64,000 nucleotides of DNA from an uncultured Oleiphilaceae bacterium (GCA_913060665.1 CAJXUY010000007.1:124001-188000), one strand, 5' to 3'; numbered from the stretch's first letter, positions 18,050 through 27,753 are shown. Numbers and translations are program-made. Notes: a model not told the origin generated them from the sequence alone.

Positions 18050-19063
18050 TTATTCAAGGTGGAGGTCAAGCGGTGTTTTTGATGCTCTATGTGGGATTTC
18101 CGCCACTAGCTTGGGAACCAGATATCCTGGGAGTGAGGCTAGAAGGTCGGCGTAAATTTCTTTTATTCGTACCTGAGGTAGGTCGAAGTGAGCAGCACCT
18201 TCTATTTTATCTAATCGGTGAAGGTAGTATGGAAGAACCCCTGCATCAAATAGTGTTTCACTGAGTGTACTTAAAACCTCTGAATTGTCATTAATGCCTG
18301 CAAGTAGTACTGATTGATTAAGCACCAGTGTTCCCGTTTCTTTAACTCTTTGAATAGCCTGCCTAACGGCGTCATCAATTTCGTTAGGGTGATTAATGTG
18401 TAGTACCATGACTTTTTGTAGCGGTAACACTGAAAGCCAGTTAAGTAAGGCCTCGTCGACTCTTTGAGGAATAACAACGGGTAGACGGGTGTGAATTCTC
18501 AATCGCTTTATGTGGGGTATATCGCTGAGAGCTGATGTGAGCCAATTCAGTTGTTTATCATTACTCACCAGGGGATCCCCGCCGCTCAGAATTACTTCAT
18601 TTAACTCGGGATGTTGGTGAATATAGTGGATAGATTGCAACCACTGTTCCTTGGATAGCCTGTTGTCTGCGTAAGGGAAGTGTCGCCGAAAACAGTAGCG
18701 GCAATTAATGGCACAGGAGGCACCTGATACCAGTAATACTCGACGCTTATATTTATGTATCAGACCCGGTATGGTGTTATAGGACTCCTCAGATAATGGA
18801 TCTTTTGAATAACCTTGGGTGGGTAGAGCTTCTTGGTGGGCGGGTAAAATTTGTTTTAGTAGCGGGTCATTAAGGTTGCAGGGTTCTATTCGTTGCAGAT
18901 AAGGCTCAGGTACAAATAATTTAAATTCATCATTGGCTGGGTCGGAAATGTCGGAAAGAGGGATGTTTAATCGCTCTGAGAGTATTTTGGGTGATGAAAT
19001 TGCGTTAGAAAGTATCTCTTTCCAGCTAGGAACTTCGACAGCATCAAGGGTTCGCGGTATCAT
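18050..19063 (-). CDS. epmB: EF-P lysine 2,3-aminomutase EpmB
   Basis: EpmB (YjeK) is a radical-SAM, PLP-dependent enzyme that turns L-alpha-lysine into (R)-beta-lysine, which EpmA attaches to elongation factor P. The 337-residue protein shows the iron-sulfur motif CAINCRYCFRRHFPY, ILSGGDPL, and the C-terminal YYLHRLDKIEGAAHF. It diverges from efp across about 106 bp, so the modification enzyme and its substrate are regulated from one intergenic region. Start ATG at 19061-19063. The length is normal for EpmB and shorter than clostridial aminomutases. Confidence 0.95.
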   Translation of the reverse strand: MIPRTLDAVEVPSWKEILSNAISSPKILSERLNIPLSDISDPANDEFKLFVPEPYLQRIEPCNLNDPLLKQILPAHQEALPTQGYSKDPLSEESYNTIPGLIHKYKRRVLLVSGASCAINCRYCFRRHFPYADNRLSKEQWLQSIHYIHQHPELNEVILSGGDPLVSNDKQLNWLTSALSDIPHIKRLRIHTRLPVVIPQRVDEALLNWLSVLPLQKVMVLHINHPNEIDDAVRQAIQRVKETGTLVLNQSVLLAGINDNSEVLSTLSETLFDAGVLPYYLHRLDKIEGAAHFDLPQVRIKEIYADLLASLPGYLVPKLVAEIPHRASKTPLDLHLE

Positions 19064-19169
19064 TAGCTACTTTCCATAACAACATTTATAAGCAACGTTT
19101 CTGAGTTCTATTTAAGATACAATAGGGTTCAAAAATTTTATCGTTAATTTTACAGACCGGTGAGGAACA

Positions 19170-19742
19170 ATGGCCAACTATTCTACCAATGAATTCAAAT
19201 CAGGTGTTAAGGTTATGCTGGAAGGCGACCCCTGTGCCATGCTTGAAGTTGAATTCGTAAAGCCTGGTAAGGGACAGGCCTTCAGCCGAGTGAAGTTGAG
19301 AAATCTTAGGACTGGGCGTGTTTGGGAGCGTACCTTTAAATCAGGTGAATCGCTAGAGGGCGCCGATGTTATCGATCTCGATATGGAATATTTGTATTCT
19401 GATGGAGAGTTTTGGCATTTCATGCTGACTGATGGTTCATTTGAGCAGTTTGGTGCAGATGAGACCGCAGTGGGTGATACTAAGTTGTGGCTAAAAGAGC
19501 AAGTGGTCTATGGGGTTACATTATATAATGGCGCACCTCTTTCGGTAATACCGCCTAATTTCGTCGATCTCGAAGTAGTTGAAACAGACCCAGGTCTGAA
19601 GGGAGATACCGCGCAAGGCGGCACTAAGCCCGCGACATTTACGACGGGTGCAGTGGTAAACGTACCGTTATTTGTCAATATTGGTGAAGTACTGAAGATT
19701 GACACTCGTACGGGTGAGTATGTCAGTCGCGCCAAAGGTTAA
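19170..19742 (+). CDS. efp: Translation elongation factor P
   Basis: EF-P (190 residues) relieves ribosome stalling at polyproline stretches. The modification-site loop reads PGKG with the lysine at position 34, the residue beta-lysylated by EpmA, so the neighbouring epmA and epmB fit its chemistry. The KOW-like N-terminal and two OB domains are complete; the C-terminus GEYVSRAKG is canonical. ATG at 19170 is preceded by GAGGAA. A modest -10 (TACAAT, 19118-19123) precedes it, with a poor -35. Confidence 0.97.
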   Translation: MANYSTNEFKSGVKVMLEGDPCAMLEVEFVKPGKGQAFSRVKLRNLRTGRVWERTFKSGESLEGADVIDLDMEYLYSDGEFWHFMLTDGSFEQFGADETAVGDTKLWLKEQVVYGVTLYNGAPLSVIPPNFVDLEVVETDPGLKGDTAQGGTKPATFTTGAVVNVPLFVNIGEVLKIDTRTGEYVSRAKG

Positions 19743-19775
19743 TGACATGCTAAAGGTTAATGGGGTGGCGGCTCA

Positions 19776-20738
19776 GTGAGTTGGCGTCCTAGTTGTCAGC
19801 TTGAAGCATTAAGGCTGCGGGCTGATATTCTGGCATCGACCAGATGTTTTTTTTCTGAAAGGTCGGTGCTAGAAGTTGATACTCCTGTTTTGTCGCAGTC
19901 TACTGTCACAGACCTTCATCTAGCTAGTATTTCTGCCCAGGTTGATTTACCTTTTCAGAGCGGCTCTCATCAGATGTTCTTGCAGACATCACCTGAATTC
20001 TCGATGAAAAGACTTTTAGCGGCGGGTTCCGGTCCGATTTATCAAACCGCTAAATCCTTTAGAGATGGTGAGTCAGGTAAGCGTCACAATCCGGAATTTA
20101 CCATGTTAGAGTGGTATCGCCCTGGGTTTGGTTTGCTTGAACTAATGTCTGAAGTGACAGATTATATTGCGGTTGTAGCGAGTCTGGAATCGCCTGATAT
20201 CATTACCTATCAGCAGGCTTTTCAGCAGTACCTTGATATCAACCCTCATCTAATTGACAGTGAAGCACTCTGTCAGTTGGCTAAAGATAAAACGGGAATT
20301 TCCGGTGACGACTTCAGCCGAGATGACTGTCTTGACTTATTACTAACACATTGTATTGAGTCAAAGCTTGGGTATGAGCGGCCGGTTTTCGTGACTGATT
20401 ACCCTGCCAGTCAAGCGTCTTTGGCCAACATTAAAGAGGTTGATGGCGTACTTCTGGCGCAAAGGTTTGAGCTATATGCCAATGGGCTAGAGCTAGCGAA
20501 CGGCTACGATGAATTGGTTGATGCCGATGAGCAGTTATGTCGCTTTGAAGCCGACAATAAAGCGAGACAAGCGGATGGGCTACCAGAGATACCGATTGAT
20601 TATCATTTGGTAGAGGCGTTAAGGTCGGGGATGCCTAGATGTTCGGGTGTTGCGCTGGGGTTAGATCGTTTGCAGATGGTTATGCAAAACACTTCATCAA
20701 TTGATGAAGTGATTGCGTTTCCCATTGGTCGGGCCTAG
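19776..20738 (+). CDS. epmA: EF-P--(R)-beta-lysine ligase EpmA
   Basis: EpmA (GenX/PoxA/YjeA) is a lysyl-tRNA-synthetase paralogue without an anticodon-binding domain that adenylates (R)-beta-lysine and attaches it to Lys34 of EF-P. The 320-residue protein has class II synthetase motif 2 (FRDGESGKRHNPEFTMLEW) and motif 3 (GVALGLDRLQM). The start is GTG at 19776, 33 bases after the efp stop with a GGGGTGG stretch upstream, so it is likely co-transcribed with efp. It converges on psd with a 6-bp gap. Confidence 0.94.
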   Translation: MSWRPSCQLEALRLRADILASTRCFFSERSVLEVDTPVLSQSTVTDLHLASISAQVDLPFQSGSHQMFLQTSPEFSMKRLLAAGSGPIYQTAKSFRDGESGKRHNPEFTMLEWYRPGFGLLELMSEVTDYIAVVASLESPDIITYQQAFQQYLDINPHLIDSEALCQLAKDKTGISGDDFSRDDCLDLLLTHCIESKLGYERPVFVTDYPASQASLANIKEVDGVLLAQRFELYANGLELANGYDELVDADEQLCRFEADNKARQADGLPEIPIDYHLVEALRSGMPRCSGVALGLDRLQMVMQNTSSIDEVIAFPIGRA

Positions 20739-20753
20739 CGAGGGCTAGGCTTT
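20733..20753. terminator. Shared terminator of epmA and psd
   Basis: GCCTAGC (20733-20739), GAGG loop and GCTAGGC (20744-20750), followed by TTT on the plus strand. The perfect 7-bp stem overlaps the stop codons of both convergent genes. Confidence 0.5.
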
Positions 20754-21608
20754 AGGCAGCTTGCCAAACTCTTGCCCCATTCTAACGACTGATCCAGTCA
20801 TTAGCTTTTCAGTAAACTCGACCATATTTTCAGGGAAGGCTAAAACAACCGTTGACCCCAATTTAAATCGCCCCATCTCGTCACCTTTGTTGAGTGTGAT
20901 CGGGTTAGATGGCTCGGCTGGATATTCGGTCACCTTCAGTTTTCTTACTGGTGGAGCAACTTGCCCAGACCACACTGTTTCAATGGCTGCAACAATCATT
21001 GCGCCGACTAATACCATCGCCATTGGCCCATGTTCGGTATCAAAAATGGCTACTAATCGTTCATTTCGCGCAAACAGACTAGGTACTTTTTCAGCGGTCA
21101 CAGGGTTTACTGAAAACAGTTTGCCTGGCACATAAATCATCTCTCTTAGTGTTCCTGCTAGCGGCATATGAATTCGGTGATAGTCTTTTGGTGCCAGATA
21201 GATGGTGGCGAACTTGCCCCTCATAAATGGTTTAGCGCGCGCCATATCTCCGCCAAGAAGATCTGTAAGGCTGTAATCCTGACCTTTTGCTTGAAATACT
21301 TGGCCGTGATTGATGTCGCCTAATTGACTAATAGCACCATCAACAGGGCAGGAAACCAGATTGCTTTCATCTGCAATTGGGCGTAGGCCGGGCTTTAGTT
21401 CTCGGGTAAAAAAGTCATTAAAACAAGGGAAGTCGCTAGGGTTCTCTTTAGCAGCTTCAGCCATGTTGACCTGATATCTATTAATAAACCACTTAATAAA
21501 TGCGTCTTTTATTTGCGGTTGTTTACAATCAGCTAGCATTCCAACTGTTCTAGATAACGTATGCTGAGGGGTGAAGTACTGACTGAGAACAAATAAGTTA
21601 TCAAGCAT
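20745..21608 (-). CDS. psd: Phosphatidylserine decarboxylase proenzyme
   Basis: Psd makes phosphatidylethanolamine from phosphatidylserine at the inner membrane. The 287-residue proenzyme carries the self-cleavage motif LGST (serine near residue 252, which becomes the pyruvoyl group of the alpha chain) and the upstream conserved PVDGAI and YHRIHMPLAG segments that contribute the Asp and His of the autoprocessing triad. Start ATG at 21606-21608. The rhodanese gene lies 178 bp upstream on the same strand, the pair order also known from pseudomonads. Confidence 0.95.
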   Translation of the reverse strand: MLDNLFVLSQYFTPQHTLSRTVGMLADCKQPQIKDAFIKWFINRYQVNMAEAAKENPSDFPCFNDFFTRELKPGLRPIADESNLVSCPVDGAISQLGDINHGQVFQAKGQDYSLTDLLGGDMARAKPFMRGKFATIYLAPKDYHRIHMPLAGTLREMIYVPGKLFSVNPVTAEKVPSLFARNERLVAIFDTEHGPMAMVLVGAMIVAAIETVWSGQVAPPVRKLKVTEYPAEPSNPITLNKGDEMGRFKLGSTVVLAFPENMVEFTEKLMTGSVVRMGQEFGKLPKA

Positions 21609-21786
21609 TGATGGTGTTTGCCTATGGTAAGTAAATTTGTCTTTGAGTGAAATCGACCGTTTAATAATCGATGGCTTTGCTGCATTTATTTATCTGCAAT
21701 TTTACTGCTTTAGTCTTAGAACTCAAGATTGAACGCATTGCTGATCAATGTTTTTGGTGGGTTGAAATAAAATGGCCTATACCCCA

Positions 21787-22611
21787 TTAAAGCTCAACTG
21801 GGGTTTCTGGACGATTTCCCCACTCAGACCATGATCCATCGTATGCTTTAACTTCTCTAAACCCTAATATTTTGGCTACTAGGTAGGTAAAGCCTGAGCG
21901 GTGATGCGTTTGACAGTGGGTAATAACTTTCTTATCGGTTGTAATGCCGATAGCGGTGAGTGATTCAAGCAATTGCTGCTGATCTTTCACTCGTAGCGCT
22001 CGCTTTGGGTCCATCGCTTGCGTCCATTCGAAGTTAGCCGCGCCGGGAATATGGCCTTTCTTGGCTGCGAGTACTTTTTCCCCTCGATATTCTTGCGGAG
22101 ATCTTGCATCCCAAATTACGGTTGCTGTTTCATTGAGTGCGCTGAGCACCTCGTCAAGTGACGCGGTATGGTTGTGATTGACGCGAGCTATATAGTCGGA
22201 GGCTTGTGTGGGTTGAGTTGTCTGAGTTAAGGGCCATTTCTCGTCTTCCCAAGCTAGATAGCCGCCATTTAAATAAGAGTATTTAACGTGCCCGATACTA
22301 TCTAAAAGCCATATAAAGCGACCTGCCCAGCCACCACCTTCATCATCATAAACAACCACATGCTTGTCGTCAGTTAACCCAATCTTTTTGAACAGTTGGT
22401 CCAGGGTTTCCTCAGTGGGCATTTTTCCAGGTGCAGGAGGGGTGCCGAGTTGTGTTTCACTGGGTGATATATGTACAGCCCCTTCAATATGACCCTCTTG
22501 ATAGCGAGCAGGATTACAAATATCGATTATAAGAAGTGAAGGTTGGCCTATTATTGCTTGCAGCTGTTCTGGTTCAAGTAGTAAAGGGATTTTCAGTGAA
22601 CGGTCTTCCAT
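21787..22611 (-). CDS. rhdA: Thiosulfate sulfurtransferase (two-domain rhodanese, RhdA type)
   Basis: This 274-residue protein has two rhodanese domains: an inactive N-terminal one (about 10-130) and a catalytic C-terminal one (about 150-270) whose active-site loop is CQTHHRSG, the loop described for Azotobacter RhdA. Such enzymes move sulfane sulfur from thiosulfate or persulfides to acceptors. It is cytoplasmic (no signal peptide). The HDOD gene lies 110 bp upstream on the same strand. A 3-mercaptopyruvate substrate is less likely with this loop. Confidence 0.88.
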   Translation of the reverse strand: MEDRSLKIPLLLEPEQLQAIIGQPSLLIIDICNPARYQEGHIEGAVHISPSETQLGTPPAPGKMPTEETLDQLFKKIGLTDDKHVVVYDDEGGGWAGRFIWLLDSIGHVKYSYLNGGYLAWEDEKWPLTQTTQPTQASDYIARVNHNHTASLDEVLSALNETATVIWDARSPQEYRGEKVLAAKKGHIPGAANFEWTQAMDPKRALRVKDQQQLLESLTAIGITTDKKVITHCQTHHRSGFTYLVAKILGFREVKAYDGSWSEWGNRPETPVEL

Positions 22612-22721
22612 GGTTAAAAGCTCTTTTTACGCAATGCTATCAATTAAAAGTTTGCTGTTCGGGAATATTACCAGATTATAGCGCTGATCTTGAATCCGAA
22701 ATACTCATTTATGATATTCGT

Positions 22722-24497
22722 TTACGATTTATTTGCTCGTTTGGCAGCCAAATATTGGAGGCAGTGAGTAGCAGCGCTACACATATACTTAAACTGTTTG
22801 TAATCGTACTCCGTGAGTGTTTGGCTTTCGTCACCCGAATCAGCATAGAATACGGCTACGGGTTTTTGATTGACAAAAATCGACATTAGGAAGAACTCTT
22901 TAGCACCGCTTGCGACCTTAAACTCTGGCGGGATCATCGCCCAAATATTTTTATTACTTGATGGCTTAACCCAGATGCTGGATGGTTTTTCAATTAGCCG
23001 AGAGAACAAGGTTGGTTTTGTCAGGTCAGCTTGGTAATTGCTTAGCTGGGGGTGATTGCGCGTGCCTACATTATAGTAAGCTTTTAGGCGTGTCTCATTA
23101 GTGTTGACCAGTGCGACAATGGCCTTCTGAAGCCCTAAACCATAAGAAATACACTGGGTGGCTGCATTCATGAGTTCATGAAGATCTACGAAGTTGTCTG
23201 GGTTCTTTAGCATGAGTTCTGTGAACTCGCTAAAGGTATCTTTGTCGCCTCGTAGTGAATGGCTGGGGGGGCTAGCTTCAATAATACCTTCTTGTTCGGC
23301 CTCTTTCTTGACCTTTATTTCTGCGGGTTTTATTCGACCTGGTTTGGCGGCTTTTTCCCCTGCATGCTCTACTCCGCGGTCTGTTTTATGGGATGCTGTG
23401 TCAGGTTTTGGTTGCTTGGCCTGTGCCGGCTCTGTCAGCGGGGTGAAGGGTAGAGCTTTCTCGGTGACGGGCTGAGCGATCGGCGAATGAGTCGCCTTGT
23501 GTTGAGTTGCCTTTCCGTTTCTGACCTTTTGTCTTGCTGGAAGTAGTAGCCTTGCTGCAGGTAGCATGATGCCCGGTATAGGGTGTTCTCTTGACATGTC
23601 TACGGCGCATTGGTGGGTGAGCGAGATAGCTTGGTCAAGAGGGACGCCCATATAGACCGCTATGACCTTCTGGACCCTGAGTGTGGCGCGGGAATACCAG
23701 TCTTGAGATGCATAATAAGCAAGTATGTTGGCTAAGGTAATGGCAAATGATGGTTGAGAGCTTATTAGGTTGATCTGTTTATCATCAACTTTGATTGGGC
23801 GCCCGTTTATCCCAACATGACGACTCATCTTGATCCACTGCTTAGGCGTCAGTTGATTCTCGGCCGAGTAACAAGCCTTTGTGAGTGGTGGTAAATCAAG
23901 GTGGCCAACAAGGCCTTGAGCGAGTTCAGGAATTGAACAGCCCAGCACGTCGGTTTCTGCCTGCTTTGGTGTTTTGAAGCTATCATGTATAGCGTGACGA
24001 ACTAACTTCATCTCGGGTGTCGCGAAACGCCACAAATACCACATGGGTACACCACAAAAAAGTGCCCCCCAGTAAATATCCTCAGCTTGACCTAATGCCT
24101 TGATATTAGAAAAAGACCGAGCTAAATAAGAGGCAAGCAGGCTAGAGCTGATGGCGCGGGCATAATAATATTGCTGGGTATTGCCTGTTTTCGACTTAAG
24201 AGTTGGTAGCGAGAGTGTTATTTGCTCAAGACTTTCAGTACCAATCATACTGATAGCGTGATCCAGTGTTTTGCTAAACGGTGCGCTATCTTCTTTGCCT
24301 TGGTTGGCTTTGCTCATTATATGGTATGAGAAAACAGGGTCTTTATTGACCTGCTCCGCAATTTTTCTATAGGGGAGTTTATCTTCTTTTAGGGTCTTTA
24401 AAACTTGTTTTCCAACAAAGGGGCCGGTGGGAAGTATTTGTGTCGTTAGAAGTTCTGACCACTCTTTGGCGCTAGTAGGTGTATCTTGTTTATTCAT
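22722..24497 (-). CDS. HDOD-domain signalling protein with a GAF-like C-terminus
   Basis: This 591-residue protein begins with an HDOD (HD-related output) domain, about residues 15-290 (LPYRKIAEQVNKDPVFSYHIMSKANQ, DHAISMIGTESLEQI). A low-complexity linker rich in K, P, A and E covers about 320-405, and a GAF-like domain about 420-585 (FVDLHELMNAATQCISYGLGLQKAIVALVN, then KPVAVFYADSG). HDOD proteins take part in signalling and motility control, but no enzymatic HD residues can be claimed. It is divergent from motA across 210 bp, which hints at a link with motility. A homologous gene sits in this position in pseudomonads, as I recall. Confidence 0.8.
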   Translation of the reverse strand: MNKQDTPTSAKEWSELLTTQILPTGPFVGKQVLKTLKEDKLPYRKIAEQVNKDPVFSYHIMSKANQGKEDSAPFSKTLDHAISMIGTESLEQITLSLPTLKSKTGNTQQYYYARAISSSLLASYLARSFSNIKALGQAEDIYWGALFCGVPMWYLWRFATPEMKLVRHAIHDSFKTPKQAETDVLGCSIPELAQGLVGHLDLPPLTKACYSAENQLTPKQWIKMSRHVGINGRPIKVDDKQINLISSQPSFAITLANILAYYASQDWYSRATLRVQKVIAVYMGVPLDQAISLTHQCAVDMSREHPIPGIMLPAARLLLPARQKVRNGKATQHKATHSPIAQPVTEKALPFTPLTEPAQAKQPKPDTASHKTDRGVEHAGEKAAKPGRIKPAEIKVKKEAEQEGIIEASPPSHSLRGDKDTFSEFTELMLKNPDNFVDLHELMNAATQCISYGLGLQKAIVALVNTNETRLKAYYNVGTRNHPQLSNYQADLTKPTLFSRLIEKPSSIWVKPSSNKNIWAMIPPEFKVASGAKEFFLMSIFVNQKPVAVFYADSGDESQTLTEYDYKQFKYMCSAATHCLQYLAAKRANKS

Positions 24498-24707
24498 AAG
24501 TATTTGTTAAATGATTAAAAATGTTCTTAACTAACTATAGTAGTAAATATTAAAAACGTAGTATGAAATAGCAAAAATGGTGCAAATTAGTCAAGGCAAA
24601 GTGAAATATTGCTGTGTTGTACAAAAAGACTACCGTTTTCTCATGGCTATTTCACTTTATTGGAATAACATATTGTATTAATCGTTCATTTTGTTGGTTT
24701 GTGGTCT

Positions 24708-25559
24708 ATGGCGTTAATTATTGGATTTATCATTGTTATAGCAAGTGTGCTGGGTGGTTATGTGCTTTCTCATGGAGAGATTGCGGCACTGTGGCAGCCT
24801 TTTGAAATACTTATTATCGGTGGTGCTGCTTTTGGTGCATTTGTGGTTTCTAATCCTTGGCATACGATTAAGACCGTTTTTACCACGTTACCGTCGTTAC
24901 TCGTGGGGGCAAAGTTCAATAAAGCGATGTATATGGACTTGCTTAGTCTGCTCTATGATATTTTCGATAAATCACGTAAACAAGGCGTGATGTCGATTGA
25001 AGGGGATGTCGATGACCCGCATGGGAGTGAAATATTTACACGTTACCCGGCTATTTTAAAAATGCCTGCGGTTATTGAATATATTACAGACTACTTGAGA
25101 ATTATAAGCACTGGTAATATGGCGTCTCATGAACTTGAAGGCTTGATGGATCTTGAAATAGAGACTCGGCAGACTGAGCTCGAAGAGCCTGCGCATGCGT
25201 TGCAAAAGGTTGCGGATGCGCTTCCCGGTTTTGGTATAGTGGCGGCTGTATTAGGTATTGTCATTACCATGGGTTCCCTTGGCGGTCCACCAGAAGCGAT
25301 AGGTACGCACGTAGCGGCCGCTTTAGTCGGAACATTCTTGGGGATTTTATTGGCCTATGGGTTTGTAGGTCCGATGTCTGCCTTGATGGAGCATATGGTG
25401 CACGCCGAAGTTAAGGCGCTTGAATGTATTAAAGTCAGTATTTTGGCCACTATGGGTGGCATGGCGCCTCAGATGGCCGTGGAGTTTGGTCGGAAGGTGC
25501 TGTTTTTTGATGTAAGGCCAAAGTTCCAAGAGCTTAATGATCATGTCAAGTCACGTTAG
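24708..25559 (+). CDS. motA: Flagellar motor stator protein MotA
   Basis: MotA (283 residues from ATG 24708) forms, with MotB, the proton-conducting stator of the flagellar motor. Four transmembrane segments are visible: two at the N-terminus (residues 1-50) and two near 170-225 (LPGFGIVAAVLGIVITMG, then LVGTFLGILLAYGFVGP), with the large cytoplasmic loop between them. The sequence lacks cues for a sodium-driven PomA. The ATG is favoured over an upstream TTG at 24699. motB follows 42 bp later. Confidence 0.95.
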   Translation: MALIIGFIIVIASVLGGYVLSHGEIAALWQPFEILIIGGAAFGAFVVSNPWHTIKTVFTTLPSLLVGAKFNKAMYMDLLSLLYDIFDKSRKQGVMSIEGDVDDPHGSEIFTRYPAILKMPAVIEYITDYLRIISTGNMASHELEGLMDLEIETRQTELEEPAHALQKVADALPGFGIVAAVLGIVITMGSLGGPPEAIGTHVAAALVGTFLGILLAYGFVGPMSALMEHMVHAEVKALECIKVSILATMGGMAPQMAVEFGRKVLFFDVRPKFQELNDHVKSR

Positions 25560-25601
25560 TCCTCGTTGTATTAATAGAATTAAACAGGTTTGGGTTTAAG
25601 A

Positions 25602-26534
25602 GTGGAAGACCTTCCTCCTATTATTGTTCGAAAGGTTATTAAAAAGGGTGGCCACCATGGTGGTGCCTGGAAAGTTGCCTTTGCCGATTTCGCGACAGCG
25701 ATGATGGCATTCTTTCTTGTGCTGTGGCTGACTGCGACGACGAGCCCAGAACAGAAAGAGGCCATCGAGGGTTATTTTAAAGACCCTATTGGGTTTGTTG
25801 AGGGTGGGAGCCCCAACCCGGTTGACCTCGATGGCAGCGCATCAATGGTTCGGTCGTCCTCTGCTGACCAGCAAGATACTGATATCCAGTTTGAAGATGA
25901 AGAAATTGAAGAGCTTGCTGATACTATTGAGGAAGAACGCTTACAAGACCTTATGGTAACGTTGCAATATAAAATTGATCAAAATCAAACTCTTAAAGAA
26001 TTTAAAGATCAGCTCTTATTGGATATTACACCCGAAGGGTTGAGGATTCAGATTGTTGACCAGTCAAAAAGGCCTATGTTTGATAGCGGCAAGTCAGAAC
26101 TGAAGTTTTATTCTGAAGACTTGTTGGTTGAGCTGGGTAAAACTATCTCCCAAGTACCGAATAAAATAAGCCTCACTGGTCACACCGATGCGTCGCCATT
26201 TTCTGGGCGTGAGGGGTATACCAATTGGGAGCTTTCAGTAGATAGGGCCAATGCGGCAAGAAGGGCGGTAGTCGCTGGAGGGGTCGACCAAGACCAAGTC
26301 TCGCGTGTGGTAGGGTTGTCGTCTTCAGTGTTGTTTGATAAAAAAGACTCGTACGCAGCAGTCAATCGTCGAATAGCTATCATTGTGTTGAATAGAAAGG
26401 CTGAGGACGAAATTACTCGAAATGCTGGCGTCAGGGATGCGGGAGTTAGCAACAAGGGAGAAAACCAAAAGCTAGAAAGCGGCAGCTGGTTTGACGATGT
26501 TGAAGAGGTGAACCCAGATGATGTGTCTTGGTAA
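25602..26534 (+). CDS. motB: Flagellar motor stator protein MotB
   Basis: MotB (about 310 residues) anchors the stator to peptidoglycan. After a basic N-terminus (KKGGHHGGAWKVAFADF) comes a single transmembrane helix with the proton-binding aspartate at residue 29 (ADFATAMMAFFLVLWL), then a linker and a C-terminal OmpA-like peptidoglycan-binding domain (about 150-265; LTGHTDASPF, then WELSVDRANAARRAVV, then VNRRIAIIV). GTG at 25602 gives the canonical MED start; an in-frame TTG at 25590 is less likely. It converges on rsgA with a 3-bp gap. Confidence 0.95.
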   Translation: MEDLPPIIVRKVIKKGGHHGGAWKVAFADFATAMMAFFLVLWLTATTSPEQKEAIEGYFKDPIGFVEGGSPNPVDLDGSASMVRSSSADQQDTDIQFEDEEIEELADTIEEERLQDLMVTLQYKIDQNQTLKEFKDQLLLDITPEGLRIQIVDQSKRPMFDSGKSELKFYSEDLLVELGKTISQVPNKISLTGHTDASPFSGREGYTNWELSVDRANAARRAVVAGGVDQDQVSRVVGLSSSVLFDKKDSYAAVNRRIAIIVLNRKAEDEITRNAGVRDAGVSNKGENQKLESGSWFDDVEEVNPDDVSW

Positions 26535-26537
26535 AAA

Positions 26538-27638
26538 CTAGTCCCTCAGCATTAACCCCCTGTCATTTTGGTCTTTTATCGCATTCTTAATGCGTCGATA
26601 GCTGTCCATTCGTCTTTCTGAAATCTCGCCACTTTCGACTGCTTCAAGAATGGCGCACTTGGGCTCTTTTTCGTGGTGACAATCTCTAAAGCGACAAAAC
26701 CCGAGATGAGGGCGAAATTCGATAAAACCTTCTAGTAGCTCTTGTTCCCCTATATGCCACAGCCCAAATTCTCGAATGCCGGGGGAATCTACTAAATCAC
26801 CTCCACTGGGTAGGTGGAATAACTTTGCTGTGGTGGTGGTGTGTGTGCCTTTTCGCGTATTTTCAGAAAGTGCACCGACTCTAATGTCGTGCTCAGGGAG
26901 TAGGGCTTGAATGAGTGAAGATTTCCCTACGCCTGATTGACCAACAAATACGCTGGTGTGTTCGTCAAGCCAGTCGAGTAGTTCAGACATGCCTTTATTG
27001 CCACTGCCATTGTTATCTGTACTGCTATTGTTGGTAGTTTTTATAGGCGGTTTAACAGAGGCTCTTATCGTGTGATACCCAAGTGACTCATAGAGTTCCA
27101 TCATATCGTCAATGGGCTTGCGATTGCCATCCGTGAGTAGGTCTGTTTTATTAAGCAGAATAACGGGAGGGATGCCGACGGTTTCAGCCGCCACGATGTA
27201 TCGGTCTACCAACCCTTGAAAGGGCTCGGGCTCAGGGGCAATAACAATTACGATGTAATCAATGTTGGCTGCTACTGGTTTGAGGTTGCCAAAATTATCT
27301 GGACGTTGAAGTATCGTATCACGCTCAAGCCTTGCCTCAATAATACCAGTGAAGTCTTTACCAGCGCGCCAAATAACCCGGTCACCGGTTACTAGCGATT
27401 CAATGTTAGCCCTGACGTGGCAACTATGAATCTCGCCCTTGTCTTCTCCTTCTAACGCTTCAATATTCAGTAATTGACCAAAGTGGGCTATCACTATGCC
27501 CTCTTGCTCTTCGCTCAAGTCGCCCGCTTGTAATTGCCTGCTAATATCGCGTTCGCGCTTCTGGGCGCGCTGGGTACGTTCTTCTTGAACTTTTTCTACG
27601 CGCCATTGCTGCCGTCTGTTGAGCTTTCGTTTGGCCAT
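26538..27638 (-). CDS. rsgA: Small ribosomal subunit biogenesis GTPase RsgA
   Basis: RsgA is a circularly permuted GTPase that proofreads late 30S assembly. The 366-residue protein has an N-terminal OB-fold, then G motifs in permuted order: LNKTDLL (G4), GQSGVGKSSLIQALL (G1), the GTHTTT switch and DSPGIREFG (G3), and a C-terminal zinc knuckle (CRFRDCHHEKEPKCAI). A short N/S/G-rich insert (TTNNSSTDNNGSGNKG, around residue 200) precedes G1 and is not typical. ATG at 27636-27638. It diverges from orn. Confidence 0.95.
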   Translation of the reverse strand: MAKRKLNRRQQWRVEKVQEERTQRAQKRERDISRQLQAGDLSEEQEGIVIAHFGQLLNIEALEGEDKGEIHSCHVRANIESLVTGDRVIWRAGKDFTGIIEARLERDTILQRPDNFGNLKPVAANIDYIVIVIAPEPEPFQGLVDRYIVAAETVGIPPVILLNKTDLLTDGNRKPIDDMMELYESLGYHTIRASVKPPIKTTNNSSTDNNGSGNKGMSELLDWLDEHTSVFVGQSGVGKSSLIQALLPEHDIRVGALSENTRKGTHTTTTAKLFHLPSGGDLVDSPGIREFGLWHIGEQELLEGFIEFRPHLGFCRFRDCHHEKEPKCAILEAVESGEISERRMDSYRRIKNAIKDQNDRGLMLRD

Positions 27639-27753
27639 ATTCTCTAGGAGACCTTTAATTTATTTTGAGCATGGTAAATAACTGCTAAGATGAGCCCATG
27701 ATATTGGATTTACAGATGATTAGCAGCCTTTGATGGCTGATTAAGGAAACTTT

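Noticed and set aside
17980-18264. 94-codon plus-strand open frame
   Set aside because: Overlaps the 3' end of epmB on the other strand and lacks protein-like character or a ribosome-binding site.
22536-22889. 117-codon plus-strand open frame
   Set aside because: Lies opposite the starts/ends of the rhodanese and HDOD genes, whose motifs are clear; treated as a shadow.
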